The translations under genes were made by a program, and so were the position numbers. 43,992 bases of DNA from Pseudomonadota bacterium (GTDB lineage Bacteria; Pseudomonadota; Alphaproteobacteria; SHVP01): NCBI GenBank assembly GCA_027622715.1, contig JAQBYN010000026.1:1-43992 (forward strand). The letters run 5' to 3'. Numbering within the stretch: the stretch's first letter is position 1; the number at the start of each line of letters is the position of its first letter. The notes below the pieces were generated by a model, which made no database searches, was not told the DNA's origin, and worked only from the letters and a program-made list of their open reading frames with translations. Positions 25,778 to 36,505 of this stretch are shown here, piece after piece.

Positions 25778-27004
25778 CTAGTTGATGCCGATGATGCCGA
25801 TTTCCTTGAAGGTTTCGCCTTCGATCCCGTACTCGCCGATGACACCGGCAACATCGCCTGCGGCATCGAAGTCGAGGGAACCTGCGGCACCGTCGTAATC
25901 GATATCCTGCCCGCTTGCGAGCAAATCAACGGCCTTCTTCCAATCGCCAGGGCCGACCTTGACGCCCGGCGGTCCCGCTACAAAGCGCAGCGCATCCTTG
26001 ATTTTAGTGCGGTCGGTGCTGCCGGCCTTTTGAATCGCCAGCGCGATCAACATGGTCGAGTCATAGCTCTGCTGCACGAAAATCGAATTGGGATCGCCGC
26101 CCGCCGCTTTGAACGCGGCATCAAAAGTGTCTTTGGCGGAATTGGCTTTTGACGTCGGCTGCGTAATGAGCAATTTGCCCTTCAATGCACCGGCGCCCAA
26201 CTGTTGAATAAGGATATCGTCACGCATCCCATCGGCGCCGACGAACATCTTGAAAAAATCGTTTTCAAGACTCTGTCGCAAAATCGTCACGCCAGACGTC
26301 CCGGCATAGGCAAGCACTACGAGCGCGTCGGGTTTGCCCGCAGCGAGTGTCGCCAACTCGGCCCGGTATGAGGTTTTTTTGTCCTCGTGGACTTGATCGC
26401 CGGTGATCTTGCCGCCTTCTTTGACGAAGGCCTCACGGAAGGCCGAGGCCAGACCAACGCCATAGTCGTTGTTGACGAAGGTCAACGCGACACTGTTGAT
26501 CCCCTTGGATTTCACATACTTCGCGAGCACGACACCCTGATAAGCATCAGACGGCGCGGTACGGAACACGAGGTCTTTATCTTCTAGACCGGTGATTTCC
26601 GGCGACGTCGAGGCCGGTGACACCATCACAACGCTGGCTGGGATGGCGACATTGCTGGCGGCGCCGATTGTTGCGCCAGAGCAAAGCGCGCCCACGATGG
26701 CCACTACTTGCTCGACGTTGACCAATTTGCCGGCCGCGTCGACCGACGCCTGGGCGTTGCACTGGGTATCGCCAACAACCAGTTCGAGTTTACGGCCGCC
26801 GAGGATGCCGCCGGCATCGTTGACTTGTTTGATCGCGAGTTGTTCGGCCTCGATGATCGGTGGGACGAGATTCGCGATCGGGCCGGTGACCGCTGAAAGC
26901 GAACCGATTTTGACGTTCTGCGCCATTGACGCCTGGCTCATGCTGGCCGCAAGCGCCGCACCCAGCACAATCGGCAACGAGCGCCGAAGAATAGAAGATT
27001 TCAT
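25778..27004 (-). CDS. branched-chain amino-acid type ABC transporter substrate-binding protein (LivJ-like)
   Basis: A 408-residue periplasmic binding protein of the LivJ/Leu-Ile-Val family. The Sec signal is MKSSILRRSLPIVLGAALAASMSQASMA. The mature part shows VKIGSLSAVTGPIANLVPPIIEAEQLAIKQVNDAGGILGGRKLELVVGDTQC and VAIVGALCSGATIGAASNVAIPASVVMVSPASTSPEITGL. The start at 27004 has GGAGG upstream. It should serve LivHMGF. The true ligand may be an amino acid, urea, amide or aromatic acid; sequence alone does not decide. It reads against livHM and is followed by a strong terminator. Confidence 0.93.
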   Translation of the reverse strand: MKSSILRRSLPIVLGAALAASMSQASMAQNVKIGSLSAVTGPIANLVPPIIEAEQLAIKQVNDAGGILGGRKLELVVGDTQCNAQASVDAAGKLVNVEQVVAIVGALCSGATIGAASNVAIPASVVMVSPASTSPEITGLEDKDLVFRTAPSDAYQGVVLAKYVKSKGINSVALTFVNNDYGVGLASAFREAFVKEGGKITGDQVHEDKKTSYRAELATLAAGKPDALVVLAYAGTSGVTILRQSLENDFFKMFVGADGMRDDILIQQLGAGALKGKLLITQPTSKANSAKDTFDAAFKAAGGDPNSIFVQQSYDSTMLIALAIQKAGSTDRTKIKDALRFVAGPPGVKVGPGDWKKAVDLLASGQDIDYDGAAGSLDFDAAGDVAGVIGEYGIEGETFKEIGIIGIN

Positions 27005-27201
27005 GGGACTAGCCTCCCTGGTTAGGTCTTCGTTTTTTGTCCGTTTCAATTGCATCGTCGGTTTGCCGCAAATGCAAGAGATGATCATTGCATAGGTGCA
27101 AGGGCCGTCCTACGGGAGATCGGTGCCAACCCAGCCATCACAAAGTGTTTCCGCCATTTTTTGACGCGGTGGCCCGGCACCGCCATGACGCAAGGTCAAC
27201 G
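27005..27201. promoter_or_regulatory. intergenic region upstream of the liv binding-protein gene
   Basis: 197 bases between livF (ending 27202, minus) and the binding-protein gene (starting 27004, minus). It probably holds a separate promoter giving extra binding protein; only the GGAGG site near 27013-27017 is clear. I see no convincing -35/-10 pair. Confidence 0.35.
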
Positions 27202-27906
27202 TCAGCCGCCAAGAAACATCTCCGCAACCTCGCGATTCGCGAGCAGATTGGCGCCGGTGTCCTCGTAGCGATTGCGACCCAGCGCCAGAACGTAGCCTCT
27301 ATCCGCCAAAGCGAGCGCGTCCTTGGCATTTTGCTCGACCATGAGGATCGCAACGCCGGTGGCATTGATCTCTTTGACCTTGTCGAAAATCATATCGGTG
27401 AACAGCGGTGACAGACCCGCCGTCGGCTCGTCGAGAAGCAAGAGCTTGGGCTCGAGCATGAGGGCGCGTCCCATCGCAACCATCTGCCGCTGGCCGCCGG
27501 AAAGACTTCCGGCCGCCTGTCGGCGTTTTTCGACCAGCGGTGGAAAGATTTGGTAGACCGCCTCTAGCTGCGCCGAGAAATCGTCGTTGCGCAAGAACGC
27601 ACCCATCTCGAGATTTTCGTGCACCGTCAGCGTCGGAAAAACATTCTTTTCCTGCGGCACATAGCAGACCCGCAGCCGCGCCACCTCGTCAGGACGCTTC
27701 CCCGTGATCTCGTTGCCATCGAACCGGACGCAGCCTCTACGTATTTTGACCAGGCCCACAACAGCCTTCATCGCGGTCGACTTGCCAGCCCCGTTTGGGC
27801 CAACCACGACAACGATTTCGCCGGGCGCAACTTGCAGATCAACGCCGTTCAGGATGTCCGCGCCGCCGTAACCGCCGTACGCGTCCTCGACCTGCAACAA
27901 ACTCAC
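27202..27906 (-). CDS. livF: branched-chain amino-acid type ABC transporter ATPase LivF
   Basis: A 234-residue ATPase subunit. Walker A GPNGAGKST (38-46), Q-loop region VCYVPQEKNVFPTLTVHENLEMG, signature LSGGQRQMVAMGRALM and Walker B LLLLDEPTAGL are all present. It starts with GTG at 27906, in a GTGA overlap with the livG stop. It energises import through LivHM. Confidence 0.95.
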   Translation of the reverse strand: MSLLQVEDAYGGYGGADILNGVDLQVAPGEIVVVVGPNGAGKSTAMKAVVGLVKIRRGCVRFDGNEITGKRPDEVARLRVCYVPQEKNVFPTLTVHENLEMGAFLRNDDFSAQLEAVYQIFPPLVEKRRQAAGSLSGGQRQMVAMGRALMLEPKLLLLDEPTAGLSPLFTDMIFDKVKEINATGVAILMVEQNAKDALALADRGYVLALGRNRYEDTGANLLANREVAEMFLGG

Positions 27907-28730
27907 GTCGCGCTCTCCGCTGGAATTCTGGCACTGCGACCGCCGCCGAGATAGGCGTCAAGAACCTCTTGGTTCTTGCGAATGTCTTCCATTGAACCCT
28001 GGGCGAGAACGGCACCCTCGGCCATCACCACAATTGGATGGCAAAGTTTGGCAACAAGATCCATGTCGTGATCGATGATGCAAAAGGTGTAGCCGCGCTC
28101 TTCGTTCAAACGGCGAATGTCATCCGCCAGCTTCACCATTAGCGTGGGATTGACGCCGGCGCCCGGTTCATCGAGAAGCACGATGTCGGGATCGCTCATC
28201 ATGGTGCGGCCCAGTTCGAGAAGTTTCTTTTGGCCGCCCGACAGGTTCCCCGCGTACTCGCCGGCGACATGCGTGAGGCCGAGGAAGTCAAGAACCTCCT
28301 TCGCCTTTTGCCGTACGTGTACTTCCTCGCTGGTCACCCGACCCCATAAGAACCACGACCGCAAAACGTTCTCGCCCGACTGGCCCGCCGGAACAACCAT
28401 AAGATTGTCGAGCAGCGTCATGCGCTCGAACGCCGCTGGGATTTGGAACGTCCGCATCAAGCCGCGCGCAAAAAGACGATGTGGGGGAAGCCCGGTGACA
28501 TCTTGCCCGTTGAGAATCACTTGCCCCGCGTCGGGTCGGAGGAATCCAGCAACGATGTTGAAGAGAGTCGTTTTTCCCGCGCCGTTAGGGCCGATCAGCG
28601 CCGTGATGGTCCCTTTGTCGATTTCGAACGACGCATTATTGACCGCGCGAATGCCGCCAAAGCTCTTGCTGATGCCCCGAATCGACATCATCGCCACATT
28701 GTCGACTTGCGCGACGCCACCCGCAGTCAT
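27903..28730 (-). CDS. livG: branched-chain amino-acid type ABC transporter ATPase LivG
   Basis: A 275-residue ATPase. ISKSFGGIRAVNNASFEIDKGTITALIGPNGAGKTTLFNIVAGF (Walker A near 47), the LivG-type FQIPAAFERMTLLDNLMV, signature NLSGGQKKLLELGRTMM and Walker B IVLLDEPGAGVNPTL are visible. The ATG at 28730 adds about 13 residues before the usual start; an internal ATG near 28691 is also possible. First gene of the livGF unit. Confidence 0.94.
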   Translation of the reverse strand: MTAGGVAQVDNVAMMSIRGISKSFGGIRAVNNASFEIDKGTITALIGPNGAGKTTLFNIVAGFLRPDAGQVILNGQDVTGLPPHRLFARGLMRTFQIPAAFERMTLLDNLMVVPAGQSGENVLRSWFLWGRVTSEEVHVRQKAKEVLDFLGLTHVAGEYAGNLSGGQKKLLELGRTMMSDPDIVLLDEPGAGVNPTLMVKLADDIRRLNEERGYTFCIIDHDMDLVAKLCHPIVVMAEGAVLAQGSMEDIRKNQEVLDAYLGGGRSARIPAESAT

Positions 28731-28793
28731 CCTAAACCCCTGTTTTCACTCAGCTTAGCGGCCTGGTGGACGGCGCACAAACGGGCCGGCTCG

Positions 28794-28991
28794 TCAGCCT
28801 TTCCCCTCGCCGCGTTTCTTTTTCATGACGTATTCAAGCTTGCGCACGGCAACGCGCGTCAGCTCGGCTTCGCTGGCCCGCGGGTCGCCAACGATCGAGG
28901 CTTCAATGTTGGTCGCCGGATCGATGATCGAGACCTTCACGTAGGCACCGATTCGGTAGAACTCGATCAGGTAATTTGGGCGTTGGTTCAT
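28794..28991 (-). CDS. small conserved protein, DUF6898-like
   Basis: A 65-residue protein: LIEFYRIGAYVKVSIIDPATNIEASIVGDP, then a helix ASEAELTRVAVRKLEYVMKKK. This beta-hairpin plus helix plan matches what I recall of DUF6898 proteins in Rhodospirillales, found near transporter or housekeeping genes; the family name is from memory. It lies 63 bases upstream of livG on the same strand, so may share its transcript, and diverges from the MFS gene. Confidence 0.7.
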   Translation of the reverse strand: MNQRPNYLIEFYRIGAYVKVSIIDPATNIEASIVGDPRASEAELTRVAVRKLEYVMKKKRGEGKG

Positions 28992-29100
28992 GGCAATTCA
29001 GGCTGCCAGATTGCCCCCTCCACGGCCAACCTGCAAATCCAACTTGACGGGTGGCCGTGCGCCGATTCCATTAGCAGGTGAGAGAGAGGCGAGTACCCTA

Positions 29101-30351
29101 TTGACCGACGAACCAACGCTCGACGCGGCTCCCGCGCCGCAAGACACATTCGGCCAGCGCTTCGCCCTGATCCGCGAGCCGAACTTCCGGCGGATGTGGA
29201 TGGTTGGCGGCGCCAGCATGGCGCTGCAATGGCTTGAGATGCTGGCCGGGAGCATCTTTGTTTTGAACGTTACCCAATCCGGGTTTGCCGTCGCGTTGGT
29301 GACACTGGCACGGGCCTCGCCGATGGTCCTGTTCGGGTTGATCGCCGGCGCCCTGGCGGAGCGGGTCAGCCGGCGTAACCTGCTGATCGCCGGCTACAGC
29401 ATGCTGATCGTGACGTCCTTCGTGCTTGGCACGTTGGGGATCACCGACACGCTGACGCCTTGGCATGTCGGCATCGGCATGTTCATGACCGGCACGGTGT
29501 TTTCGATGGAGTTCCCGATCCGCCGCAACATGCTGGGCGAGTTCGCCGGCATGGACCGGATCGCCACCGCCATGGGCCTGGATTCGGTAGTCCGCAACGG
29601 CATGAGAATCGTGGGCCCGCTGGCGGGTGGCGCGCTCATGCAGTTCGTCGGGATCGAGGGCGCCTATTACCTCGCGACGCTGACCTACATCTATATTGTT
29701 TACCTGTTGCTCCGGGTCGACAACCCGCGCACGCCATCTGAAACGCTGCGCCCGTCACTTGTGACGACAATTGTCGAAGGGGTGCGTTTCGCGCGCAGCG
29801 ACAAAGCTGTCCTCGGGCTTTTGGCCGTCACGATCGTTATGAACATCTGGGCATTTCCTTACATGGCGATGGTGCCCGTGATCGGCCAACAGCAGCTCGG
29901 CCTGTCGGAATTGCCGATTGGCATTCTGGTGGCGACCGAGGGTTTTGGTGGATTGCTCGGCGCCATGCTGATCGCCAACGGGGGCGGCGCTTGGTCGGGC
30001 GCCTACCGGAAAATGTACTTCTTTGGGTCGTGCATCTTTATGGCGGCGATCGTGGGGTTTTCCCTGTCGCTGTGGTTCGAACTGTCGCTCGCCATCGTTC
30101 TGCTAGGGGGATTGGGCGTTGCCGGGTTCTCGACCATGCAAGGCACCCTGCCCTTCGTCGTCGCCCCGCCGGAAATGCGTGCCCGCGTACTCGGATTGCT
30201 GTCGGTCTGTATTGGGACGGGACCGCTGGGCATTCTCCATCTTGGTCTGATGGTCACCCTGCTCGGAGCGCCGTTGGCGACCACCGTCATCGGGCTCGAA
30301 GGCCTACTCGCGATGGGCGCGCTCTACTATTGGATCAAAGAGGTCCGTTAG
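29101..30351 (+). CDS. major facilitator superfamily transporter (EntS/MFS_3-like)
   Basis: A 416-residue 12-helix permease. It opens with a cytoplasmic [27 protein letters not shown], typical of MFS_3/EntS-like exporters, followed by [28 protein letters not shown] (loop 2-3 motif) and [21 protein letters not shown]. The TTG at 29101 is chosen because AGAGAGG lies upstream and an ATG at 28990 would overlap the divergent small gene and add a Pro/Gly-rich stretch unlike the family. Exporter role inferred; substrate unknown. Its stop overlaps that of hemA by bases, tail to tail (30348-30351). Confidence 0.87.
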   Translation: MTDEPTLDAAPAPQDTFGQRFALIREPNFRRMWMVGGASMALQWLEMLAGSIFVLNVTQSGFAVALVTLARASPMVLFGLIAGALAERVSRRNLLIAGYSMLIVTSFVLGTLGITDTLTPWHVGIGMFMTGTVFSMEFPIRRNMLGEFAGMDRIATAMGLDSVVRNGMRIVGPLAGGALMQFVGIEGAYYLATLTYIYIVYLLLRVDNPRTPSETLRPSLVTTIVEGVRFARSDKAVLGLLAVTIVMNIWAFPYMAMVPVIGQQQLGLSELPIGILVATEGFGGLLGAMLIANGGGAWSGAYRKMYFFGSCIFMAAIVGFSLSLWFELSLAIVLLGGLGVAGFSTMQGTLPFVVAPPEMRARVLGLLSVCIGTGPLGILHLGLMVTLLGAPLATTVIGLEGLLAMGALYYWIKEVR

Positions 30352-31565
30352 GCGGCGAGGTAGCGCTGGATATCGTGCGCCGACCAAACGTGTTTCAACG
30401 CCGCCACCAAATCGTCCATCATCGCATCGGTATGGAGCGGCGACGGCGTGAAGCGCAGCCGCTCGGTGCCGCGGGGGACGGTGGGATAGTTGATCGGCTG
30501 AACGTAAACCCCGAAGTCATTCAGCAACATGTCTGATGCCCGCTTGCAACAGGGCGCATTGCCGACCATCAGGGGCACGATATGCGTCGCCGATTCCAGA
30601 AGTGGCAAGCCGGCGTTGCGGAACCGGTTCTTGAGCGATGCCGCACGCTCTTGATGCCGGACGCGAAGCGCATTGTGAACCTTCAGATGTTGCACGCTGG
30701 CCAAGGCGCCTGCCGCGATCGCGGGCGAAAGAGACGTGGTAAAAATGAAGGAGGCTGCGTAGCTCCGTACCACATCGACGATCGTCGATGACGCCGCGAT
30801 ATAGCCGCCCATCACACCGACCGCTTTGCCCAATGTGCCTTCAATTACGGTGACGCGGTGCGCCAGACCTTCGCGGTCCGCGATGCCACCGCCGCGGGGC
30901 CCATAGAGGCCAACCGCATGCACCTCGTCGAGATAGGTCATCGCACCGTATTTGTCGGCCAAATCGCATATTTCCGCGATCGGGGCGATGTCGCCGTCCA
31001 TCGAGTAAACCGATTCGAAGGCGATGAGTTTTGACACCGCCGGATCGCACTCTTTGAGCAATTGCTCAAGATGGTCGACGTCGTTGTGCCGGAAGATCCT
31101 CTTTTCGGCGCGGCTCGCGCGAATCCCCGCGATCATCGACGCATGGTTCATGGAATCTGAAAAGATCACACAGTCTGGCAGAAGGCCCGCCAAGGTACCG
31201 ATCGTCGCCTCGTTCGAGATGTAGCCCGAGGTGAACAGCAGGGCGGCCTCTTTGCCGTGCCAATCGGCGAGTTCTCGCTCTAACAGCACGTGATAGTGGT
31301 TAGTGCCGGAAATGTTGCGGGTGCCGCCGGCGCCCGCGCCAACGGTATGCAGCGCTTCCTCCATCGCCTTAATGACGACCGGATTTTGGCCCATCCCGAG
31401 GTAATCGTTCGAGCACCAAACAACCACCTCATCTTGCTGGTTGCCATGGTGATAGGTCGCGCGCGGAAAATCGCCAGCGCGGCGCGCCAAATCGGCGAAG
31501 ACGCGATAGCGGCCTTCCTCTTTCAGGGCCCCGATCTTGCGGGCAAAGAATGCTTCATAATCCAT
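30348..31565 (-). CDS. hemA: 5-aminolevulinate synthase
   Basis: The first committed haem-pathway step in alphaproteobacteria (Shemin pathway): glycine plus succinyl-CoA to 5-aminolevulinate, PLP-dependent. The 405-residue protein shows [54 protein letters not shown] (213-222), the PLP lysine Lys247 in [10 protein letters not shown] and [13 protein letters not shown]. The ATG at 31565 is preceded by AAAGG; a TTG two codons up is less likely. hemB lies 3.6 kb away on the other strand. GlyA at 20.7 kb can supply the glycine. Confidence 0.96.
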   Translation of the reverse strand: MDYEAFFARKIGALKEEGRYRVFADLARRAGDFPRATYHHGNQQDEVVVWCSNDYLGMGQNPVVIKAMEEALHTVGAGAGGTRNISGTNHYHVLLERELADWHGKEAALLFTSGYISNEATIGTLAGLLPDCVIFSDSMNHASMIAGIRASRAEKRIFRHNDVDHLEQLLKECDPAVSKLIAFESVYSMDGDIAPIAEICDLADKYGAMTYLDEVHAVGLYGPRGGGIADREGLAHRVTVIEGTLGKAVGVMGGYIAASSTIVDVVRSYAASFIFTTSLSPAIAAGALASVQHLKVHNALRVRHQERAASLKNRFRNAGLPLLESATHIVPLMVGNAPCCKRASDMLLNDFGVYVQPINYPTVPRGTERLRFTPSPLHTDAMMDDLVAALKHVWSAHDIQRYLAA

Positions 31566-31742
31566 GGGCAACCGACCTTTGCGGCGACTTTACGGTCACT
31601 TGAGCCGCCGGGCAAACATACAAGATGTCGCACCACACGCTTTGCGGCATCTCAAATACCTGGGTATAAGGGGCAAATTCAGCCCGCCTGGTAGGTTAAC
31701 CCCGATTGGGCGCGGTCTATTCCGGGACTTCGGAGGATTTTC
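31566..31742. promoter_or_regulatory. divergent promoter region hemA / gcdH
   Basis: 177 bases between divergent genes. GGAGG at 31732-31736 is the gcdH ribosome site. A weak hairpin GATGTCGC...GCGGCATC lies at about 31624-31651. No firm -35/-10 pair or Fnr-type site was recognised. Confidence 0.35.
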
Positions 31743-32960
31743 ATGACTGTTACCGCACGGGCCGATAGCCAGGGCCAAGGGAAATCTTCAGCACCGGTGT
31801 TCCAGTGGGACGACGCCCTGCGCCTCGACCGGCAGCTGACTGAAGAGGAGCGGATGATCCGGGACACTGCCCGGGACTACGCCCAGGAAAAGCTCATGCC
31901 CCGCGTCATCGAGGCGAACAGGCATGAAATATTCCACCGCGAAATCTTCAATGAAATGGGCGAACTCGGCCTGTTGGGCCCCACCATCGACGGCTACGGC
32001 TGCGCCGGGATCGGCTACGTCAGCTACGGCCTGATCGCCCGCGAAATTGAGCGCGTCGATTCCGGCTACCGCTCGGCGATGAGCGTGCAGTCCAGTCTGG
32101 TCATGCATCCGATCCACGCCTATGGCACCGAGGAATTGCGCCAGCGTTTTCTGCCGGGGTTGGCGACGGGCACGCTTGTCGGTTGTTTTGGACTTACTGA
32201 ACCCGACCACGGGTCGGACCCGGGCGGGATGACGACACGCGCCAAAAAAGTCGACGGCGGCTATGCGGTCACTGGCAACAAGATGTGGATCACCAACTCG
32301 CCGATCGCCGATGTGTTTGTGATCTGGGCCAAGGACGACGCCGGTAAGATCCGGGGTTTCGTCCTCGAGAAAGGCATGGAGGGACTGTCGGCCCCTAAGA
32401 TCGAGGGGAAGTTCAGTCTGCGTGCCTCGATCACCGGCGAGATCGTGATGGACAACGTTTTCGTGCCAGAAGCCAACGCCTTTCCCGATATTCGCGGTCT
32501 GGGCGGGCCGTTTGGCTGCCTCAACAACGCACGCTATGGGATTGCTTGGGGCGCGCTCGGCGCGGCGGAATTCTGCTGGCATGCTGCGCGCCAATACACA
32601 TTGGACCGCAAGCAATTCGATAAGCCGCTGGCGGCCAACCAACTGATCCAAAAAAAGCTTGCCGATATGCAGACCGAAATCAGCATTGGCTTGCAGGCCT
32701 GCCTCCAGGTTGGTCGGCTTAAGGACGACGGCCTCGCGGCGCCGGAAATGATCTCGCTGATAAAGCGCAATTCCTGCGGCAAAGCGTTGGATATCGTACG
32801 CATGGCGCGCGATATGCACGGCGGCAACGGGGTTTCGGATGAGTTCCACGTGATCCGTCACGTGATGAATCTCGAAGCCGTCAATACCTACGAAGGCACG
32901 CACGACGTCCACGCGTTGATCCTAGGCCGCGCCCAAACGGGCATTCAAGCATTCAAGTAG
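31743..32960 (+). CDS. gcdH: glutaryl-CoA dehydrogenase (acyl-CoA dehydrogenase family)
   Basis: FAD enzyme that oxidises and decarboxylates glutaryl-CoA to crotonyl-CoA in lysine and tryptophan breakdown. It has 405 residues. Marks of the glutaryl-CoA subgroup are [24 protein letters not shown] (about 95-120, with the substrate-binding Arg), [36 protein letters not shown] and [20 protein letters not shown] with the catalytic Glu at about 384. Strong GGAGG before the ATG. No CoA-transferase or regulator follows directly; a dienoyl-CoA-reductase-like gene is about 0.9 kb downstream. Confidence 0.95.
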   Translation: MTVTARADSQGQGKSSAPVFQWDDALRLDRQLTEEERMIRDTARDYAQEKLMPRVIEANRHEIFHREIFNEMGELGLLGPTIDGYGCAGIGYVSYGLIAREIERVDSGYRSAMSVQSSLVMHPIHAYGTEELRQRFLPGLATGTLVGCFGLTEPDHGSDPGGMTTRAKKVDGGYAVTGNKMWITNSPIADVFVIWAKDDAGKIRGFVLEKGMEGLSAPKIEGKFSLRASITGEIVMDNVFVPEANAFPDIRGLGGPFGCLNNARYGIAWGALGAAEFCWHAARQYTLDRKQFDKPLAANQLIQKKLADMQTEISIGLQACLQVGRLKDDGLAAPEMISLIKRNSCGKALDIVRMARDMHGGNGVSDEFHVIRHVMNLEAVNTYEGTHDVHALILGRAQTGIQAFK

Positions 32961-32981
32961 GCGCGCGGCACTGGGCGCGCG

Positions 32982-33163
32982 ATGACCGTCACTTGCGTCA
33001 AAGGACCGATTGTCAGTTCTTCTGATCTCGACGCCCACATCGCGTTGTTTTGCGGCGTCTTCCTTCATGAGATCGCGGCGCGGTAGAGCCCTACGGCGAC
33101 CTGAAGGCCGCGATGATCACCAGCCCGTTTGGCGTCACCTACCACCTCGTCCAGCAGTCTTAG
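32982..33163 (+). pseudogene. remnant of a VOC/glyoxalase-type gene
   Basis: Two short reading pieces lie in different frames. The first (32982-33086) reads VTCVKGPIVSSSDLDAHIALFCGVF then stops at TAG; this looks like the start of a VOC-fold metalloenzyme. The second (33089-33163, shifted frame) reads YGDLKAAMITSPFGVTYHLV then stops, like a VOC C-terminal strand. The middle and the metal residues are missing, so it is best read as a decayed gene with a large internal deletion. The assignment is by eye and modest. Confidence 0.4.
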
Positions 33164-33190
33164 ATCGTTCGGAAATTGGTGGGATCAGTC

Positions 33191-33685
33191 CTACCGGGTG
33201 CCGCCGTAGCGGATTTCGTCGCTCCAGAAACGTTCGAGCGCCTGAAGCGTCCCGTTCATCTCGCCGAGCGTCGCCGCACCGAGTGGGCCGCGGGCGAGGG
33301 TGACGACGTGCGTTTGGTAAAGGGCATTGATCTTTTCGTACAGCTCCAACCCCTTTGGCGATAGCCGTAGCCGGATCGAACGGCGATCATGCGGCGAGCG
33401 CTCTTGCTCGAGATAGCCGTTTTCAACCATCTTCTTGACGTTGTAGGACACGTTTGACCCAAGGTAGTACCCACGACTGGTGAGTTCTCCCACCGTCATT
33501 TCATCGCGCCCAACATTGTACAGAATGAGCGACTGAATATTGTTGATATCTTGGATGCGCAGACGATCAAGCTCGACCTTGACCACGTCGAGGAAGCGCC
33601 GATGCAGGCGCTCAATAAGCTGCAACGAGTCCAAGTAAACGCGCTTGAACTCCTCAATACTCTGTTCGTCAGCCGTGTCCGCCAT
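33191..33685 (-). CDS. MarR-family regulator, LdtR-like
   Basis: A 164-residue winged-helix DNA-binding protein. The core reads FLDVVKVELDRLRIQDINNIQSLILYNVGRDEMTVGELTSRGYYLGSNVSYNVKKMVENGYLEQERSPHDRRSIRLRLSPKG (31-112). This is very close in plan to LdtR, the alphaproteobacterial MarR-type regulator first studied in Liberibacter for L,D-transpeptidase control. The start at 33685 has AAGGA upstream; the longer open frame is not homologous. It diverges from the SDR gene and may control it or itself. Confidence 0.85.
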   Translation of the reverse strand: MADTADEQSIEEFKRVYLDSLQLIERLHRRFLDVVKVELDRLRIQDINNIQSLILYNVGRDEMTVGELTSRGYYLGSNVSYNVKKMVENGYLEQERSPHDRRSIRLRLSPKGLELYEKINALYQTHVVTLARGPLGAATLGEMNGTLQALERFWSDEIRYGGTR

Positions 33686-33857
33686 TATTTTTCGTTCCTT
33701 GCGGCGAAGCGCGCAGACACCCCATGGTCCTCGCGCAACGGAAAGTAACGCGACCGGGACCCGACTGCCAGTATTTTCTATAATATCAAGGCGCAAGGGC
33801 GTTATCGTGCTAAACGCCCTCAACCCAATACCCCCTTTCGCAAATACGTTGGTTGAC
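33686..33857. promoter_or_regulatory. divergent promoter region MarR / SDR
   Basis: 172 bases between the two genes. An exact TATAAT lies at 33779-33784 on the plus strand within an AT-rich patch (33771-33788) unlike its surroundings, but no good -35 lies 17 bases before it. The same patch could be an operator for the MarR protein. The SDR start has no clear ribosome site. Confidence 0.4.
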
Positions 33858-34700
33858 ATGTTTCAGCGCGATCTCCTCCAAAACAAGCGGGTGCTCATTA
33901 CCGGCGGCGGGACCGGGCTTGGCAAATCCATGGGTCGCCGACTCGTGGAACTGGGCGCCGATGTCGTTATCTGTGGCCGGCGAGAAGAGGTCCTTGCCGC
34001 AACCGCGGCAGAATTCAATGATGTGCGCAAGGGCGCGGCGCGCTGGCATGTGTGTGATATCCGCGACCCCGAAGCGGTAGCCGCCATGGTCGACGCGGTT
34101 TGGAAAGTTGCCCCACTGGACGCCCTTCTCAACAACGCCGCCGGCAATTTCATCGCCAAATCCGAGACACTGTCGCACCGCGCCGTCGACGCAATACTCA
34201 GTGTCGTCCTACACGGAACGGCATACGTGACCCTCGCGTGCGGCCGCCGCTGGCTCGCCGACAAGCGCCCCGGGAACGTGCTATCAATCCTAACGACCTA
34301 CGCCATGACCGGATCGGCCTATGTCGTGCCATCCGCGATGGGCAAAGCGGGGATATTGGCGATGACGCGGTCGCTCGCTGTCGAGTGGGGCTCGCAGGGC
34401 ATCCGGCTTAACGCGATCGCGCCGGGCCCGTTCCCGACCGAGGGCGCCTGGAAGCGTCTTTTCCCCGAGGGCATGGCAGAGAAGCGCATGCTGTCACGTA
34501 TCCCCTTGGGGCGTGTCGGGGAGCATCAAGAGCTTGCCGATCTGGCAGCGTTTCTGCTGGCTGATCAGTCAGGCTTTATCAACGGCGAAACCATCGCGAT
34601 CGACGGCGGCGAATGGCTAAAAGGCGCCGGGCAATTCAGCATGATGGAAGAACTCAGTGACGACATGTGGGAACAGATGAAGCAGCAGGGCAAAGGTTAG
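33858..34700 (+). CDS. short-chain dehydrogenase, 2,4-dienoyl-CoA reductase-like
   Basis: A 280-residue Rossmann-fold oxidoreductase. NADP(H) binding is shown by RVLITGGGTGLGKSMGRRL (11-29) and the CGRRE after strand 2. LLNNAAGNFIAKSETLSHRAVDAILSVVLHGT matches the dienoyl-CoA reductase (DECR) subgroup. The usual SDR YxxxK is altered: the stretch reads YVVPSAMGKAGILAMTRSLAVEWG, keeping the Lys but not a Tyr four before it, as in DECR-type enzymes. It would act in unsaturated fatty acyl-CoA breakdown. The ATG at 33858 is chosen; a TTG three codons up is possible. The hypothetical gene at 34703 follows directly. Confidence 0.87.
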   Translation: MFQRDLLQNKRVLITGGGTGLGKSMGRRLVELGADVVICGRREEVLAATAAEFNDVRKGAARWHVCDIRDPEAVAAMVDAVWKVAPLDALLNNAAGNFIAKSETLSHRAVDAILSVVLHGTAYVTLACGRRWLADKRPGNVLSILTTYAMTGSAYVVPSAMGKAGILAMTRSLAVEWGSQGIRLNAIAPGPFPTEGAWKRLFPEGMAEKRMLSRIPLGRVGEHQELADLAAFLLADQSGFINGETIAIDGGEWLKGAGQFSMMEELSDDMWEQMKQQGKG

Positions 34701-34702
34701 GC

Positions 34703-36143
<1,441 letters not shown>

Positions 36144-36147
36144 AAAC

Positions 36148-36342
36148 ATGGCCGATCCCGCCACACCCAACCAACGTCGGCATCCCAATATGATGGGCGC
36201 AGGCCTCGTCGCCGGTCTGCTTGCCGGACTGGCCCTAGGCGGGGCGTTCGACAATTTTGGCCTCTGGGTCCCCGTCCTCGGCGCCCTCGGCTTCATCACT
36301 GGCGGCCTGCTGCATTCCTCGCGCCGGGACGACGCCCCCTAG
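36148..36342 (+). CDS. small membrane protein of unknown function
   Basis: A 64-residue product with a polar start, then two short Gly/Ala/Leu-rich hydrophobic segments (about 16-33 and 39-54), and a charged end (SSRRDDAP). It starts 4 bases after hemB and is surely co-transcribed. The GxxxG-like spacing (GLVAGLLAGLALGG) suggests helix packing. No family recognised. Confidence 0.65.
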   Translation: MADPATPNQRRHPNMMGAGLVAGLLAGLALGGAFDNFGLWVPVLGALGFITGGLLHSSRRDDAP

Positions 36343-36415
36343 AATCATTGGGCCTGCCTCAATCTCGTTTGCAGCCTTTACGCTTCACCGAACGAGACGT
36401 GTCTGCCACCGGGGT

Positions 36416-36436
36416 CCAGGGCAACTTTGACCCTGG
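36416..36436 (+). promoter_or_regulatory. hairpin upstream of the TRAP operon
   Basis: CCAGGG-(9 bases)-CCCTGG, a perfect 6-bp stem in the 163-base gap between the hemB unit and dctP. No T-run follows, so it may be a dyad operator or a weak Rho-type end signal. Confidence 0.35.
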
Positions 36437-36455
36437 TGCCGGGCTCGACTAAACT

Positions 36456-36491
36456 GATCGGCCCCCATTAGGTAGTCGAAGGGGGCAGATC
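36456..36491 (+). promoter_or_regulatory. leader hairpin just before the dctP ribosome site
   Basis: GATC-G-GCCCCC pairs with GGGGGC-A-GATC (10 pairs, one mismatch, 14-base loop). It ends directly at the AGAGGGAG ribosome site of dctP. It could stabilise the mRNA end or control access to the ribosome site. Confidence 0.45.
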
Positions 36492-36505
36492 AGAGGGAGT
36501 TAGCC

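Noticed and set aside
32961-32984. Terminator after gcdH (GCGCGC...GCGCGC)
   Set aside because: A self-complementary GC run without a T-tract; too weak to call.
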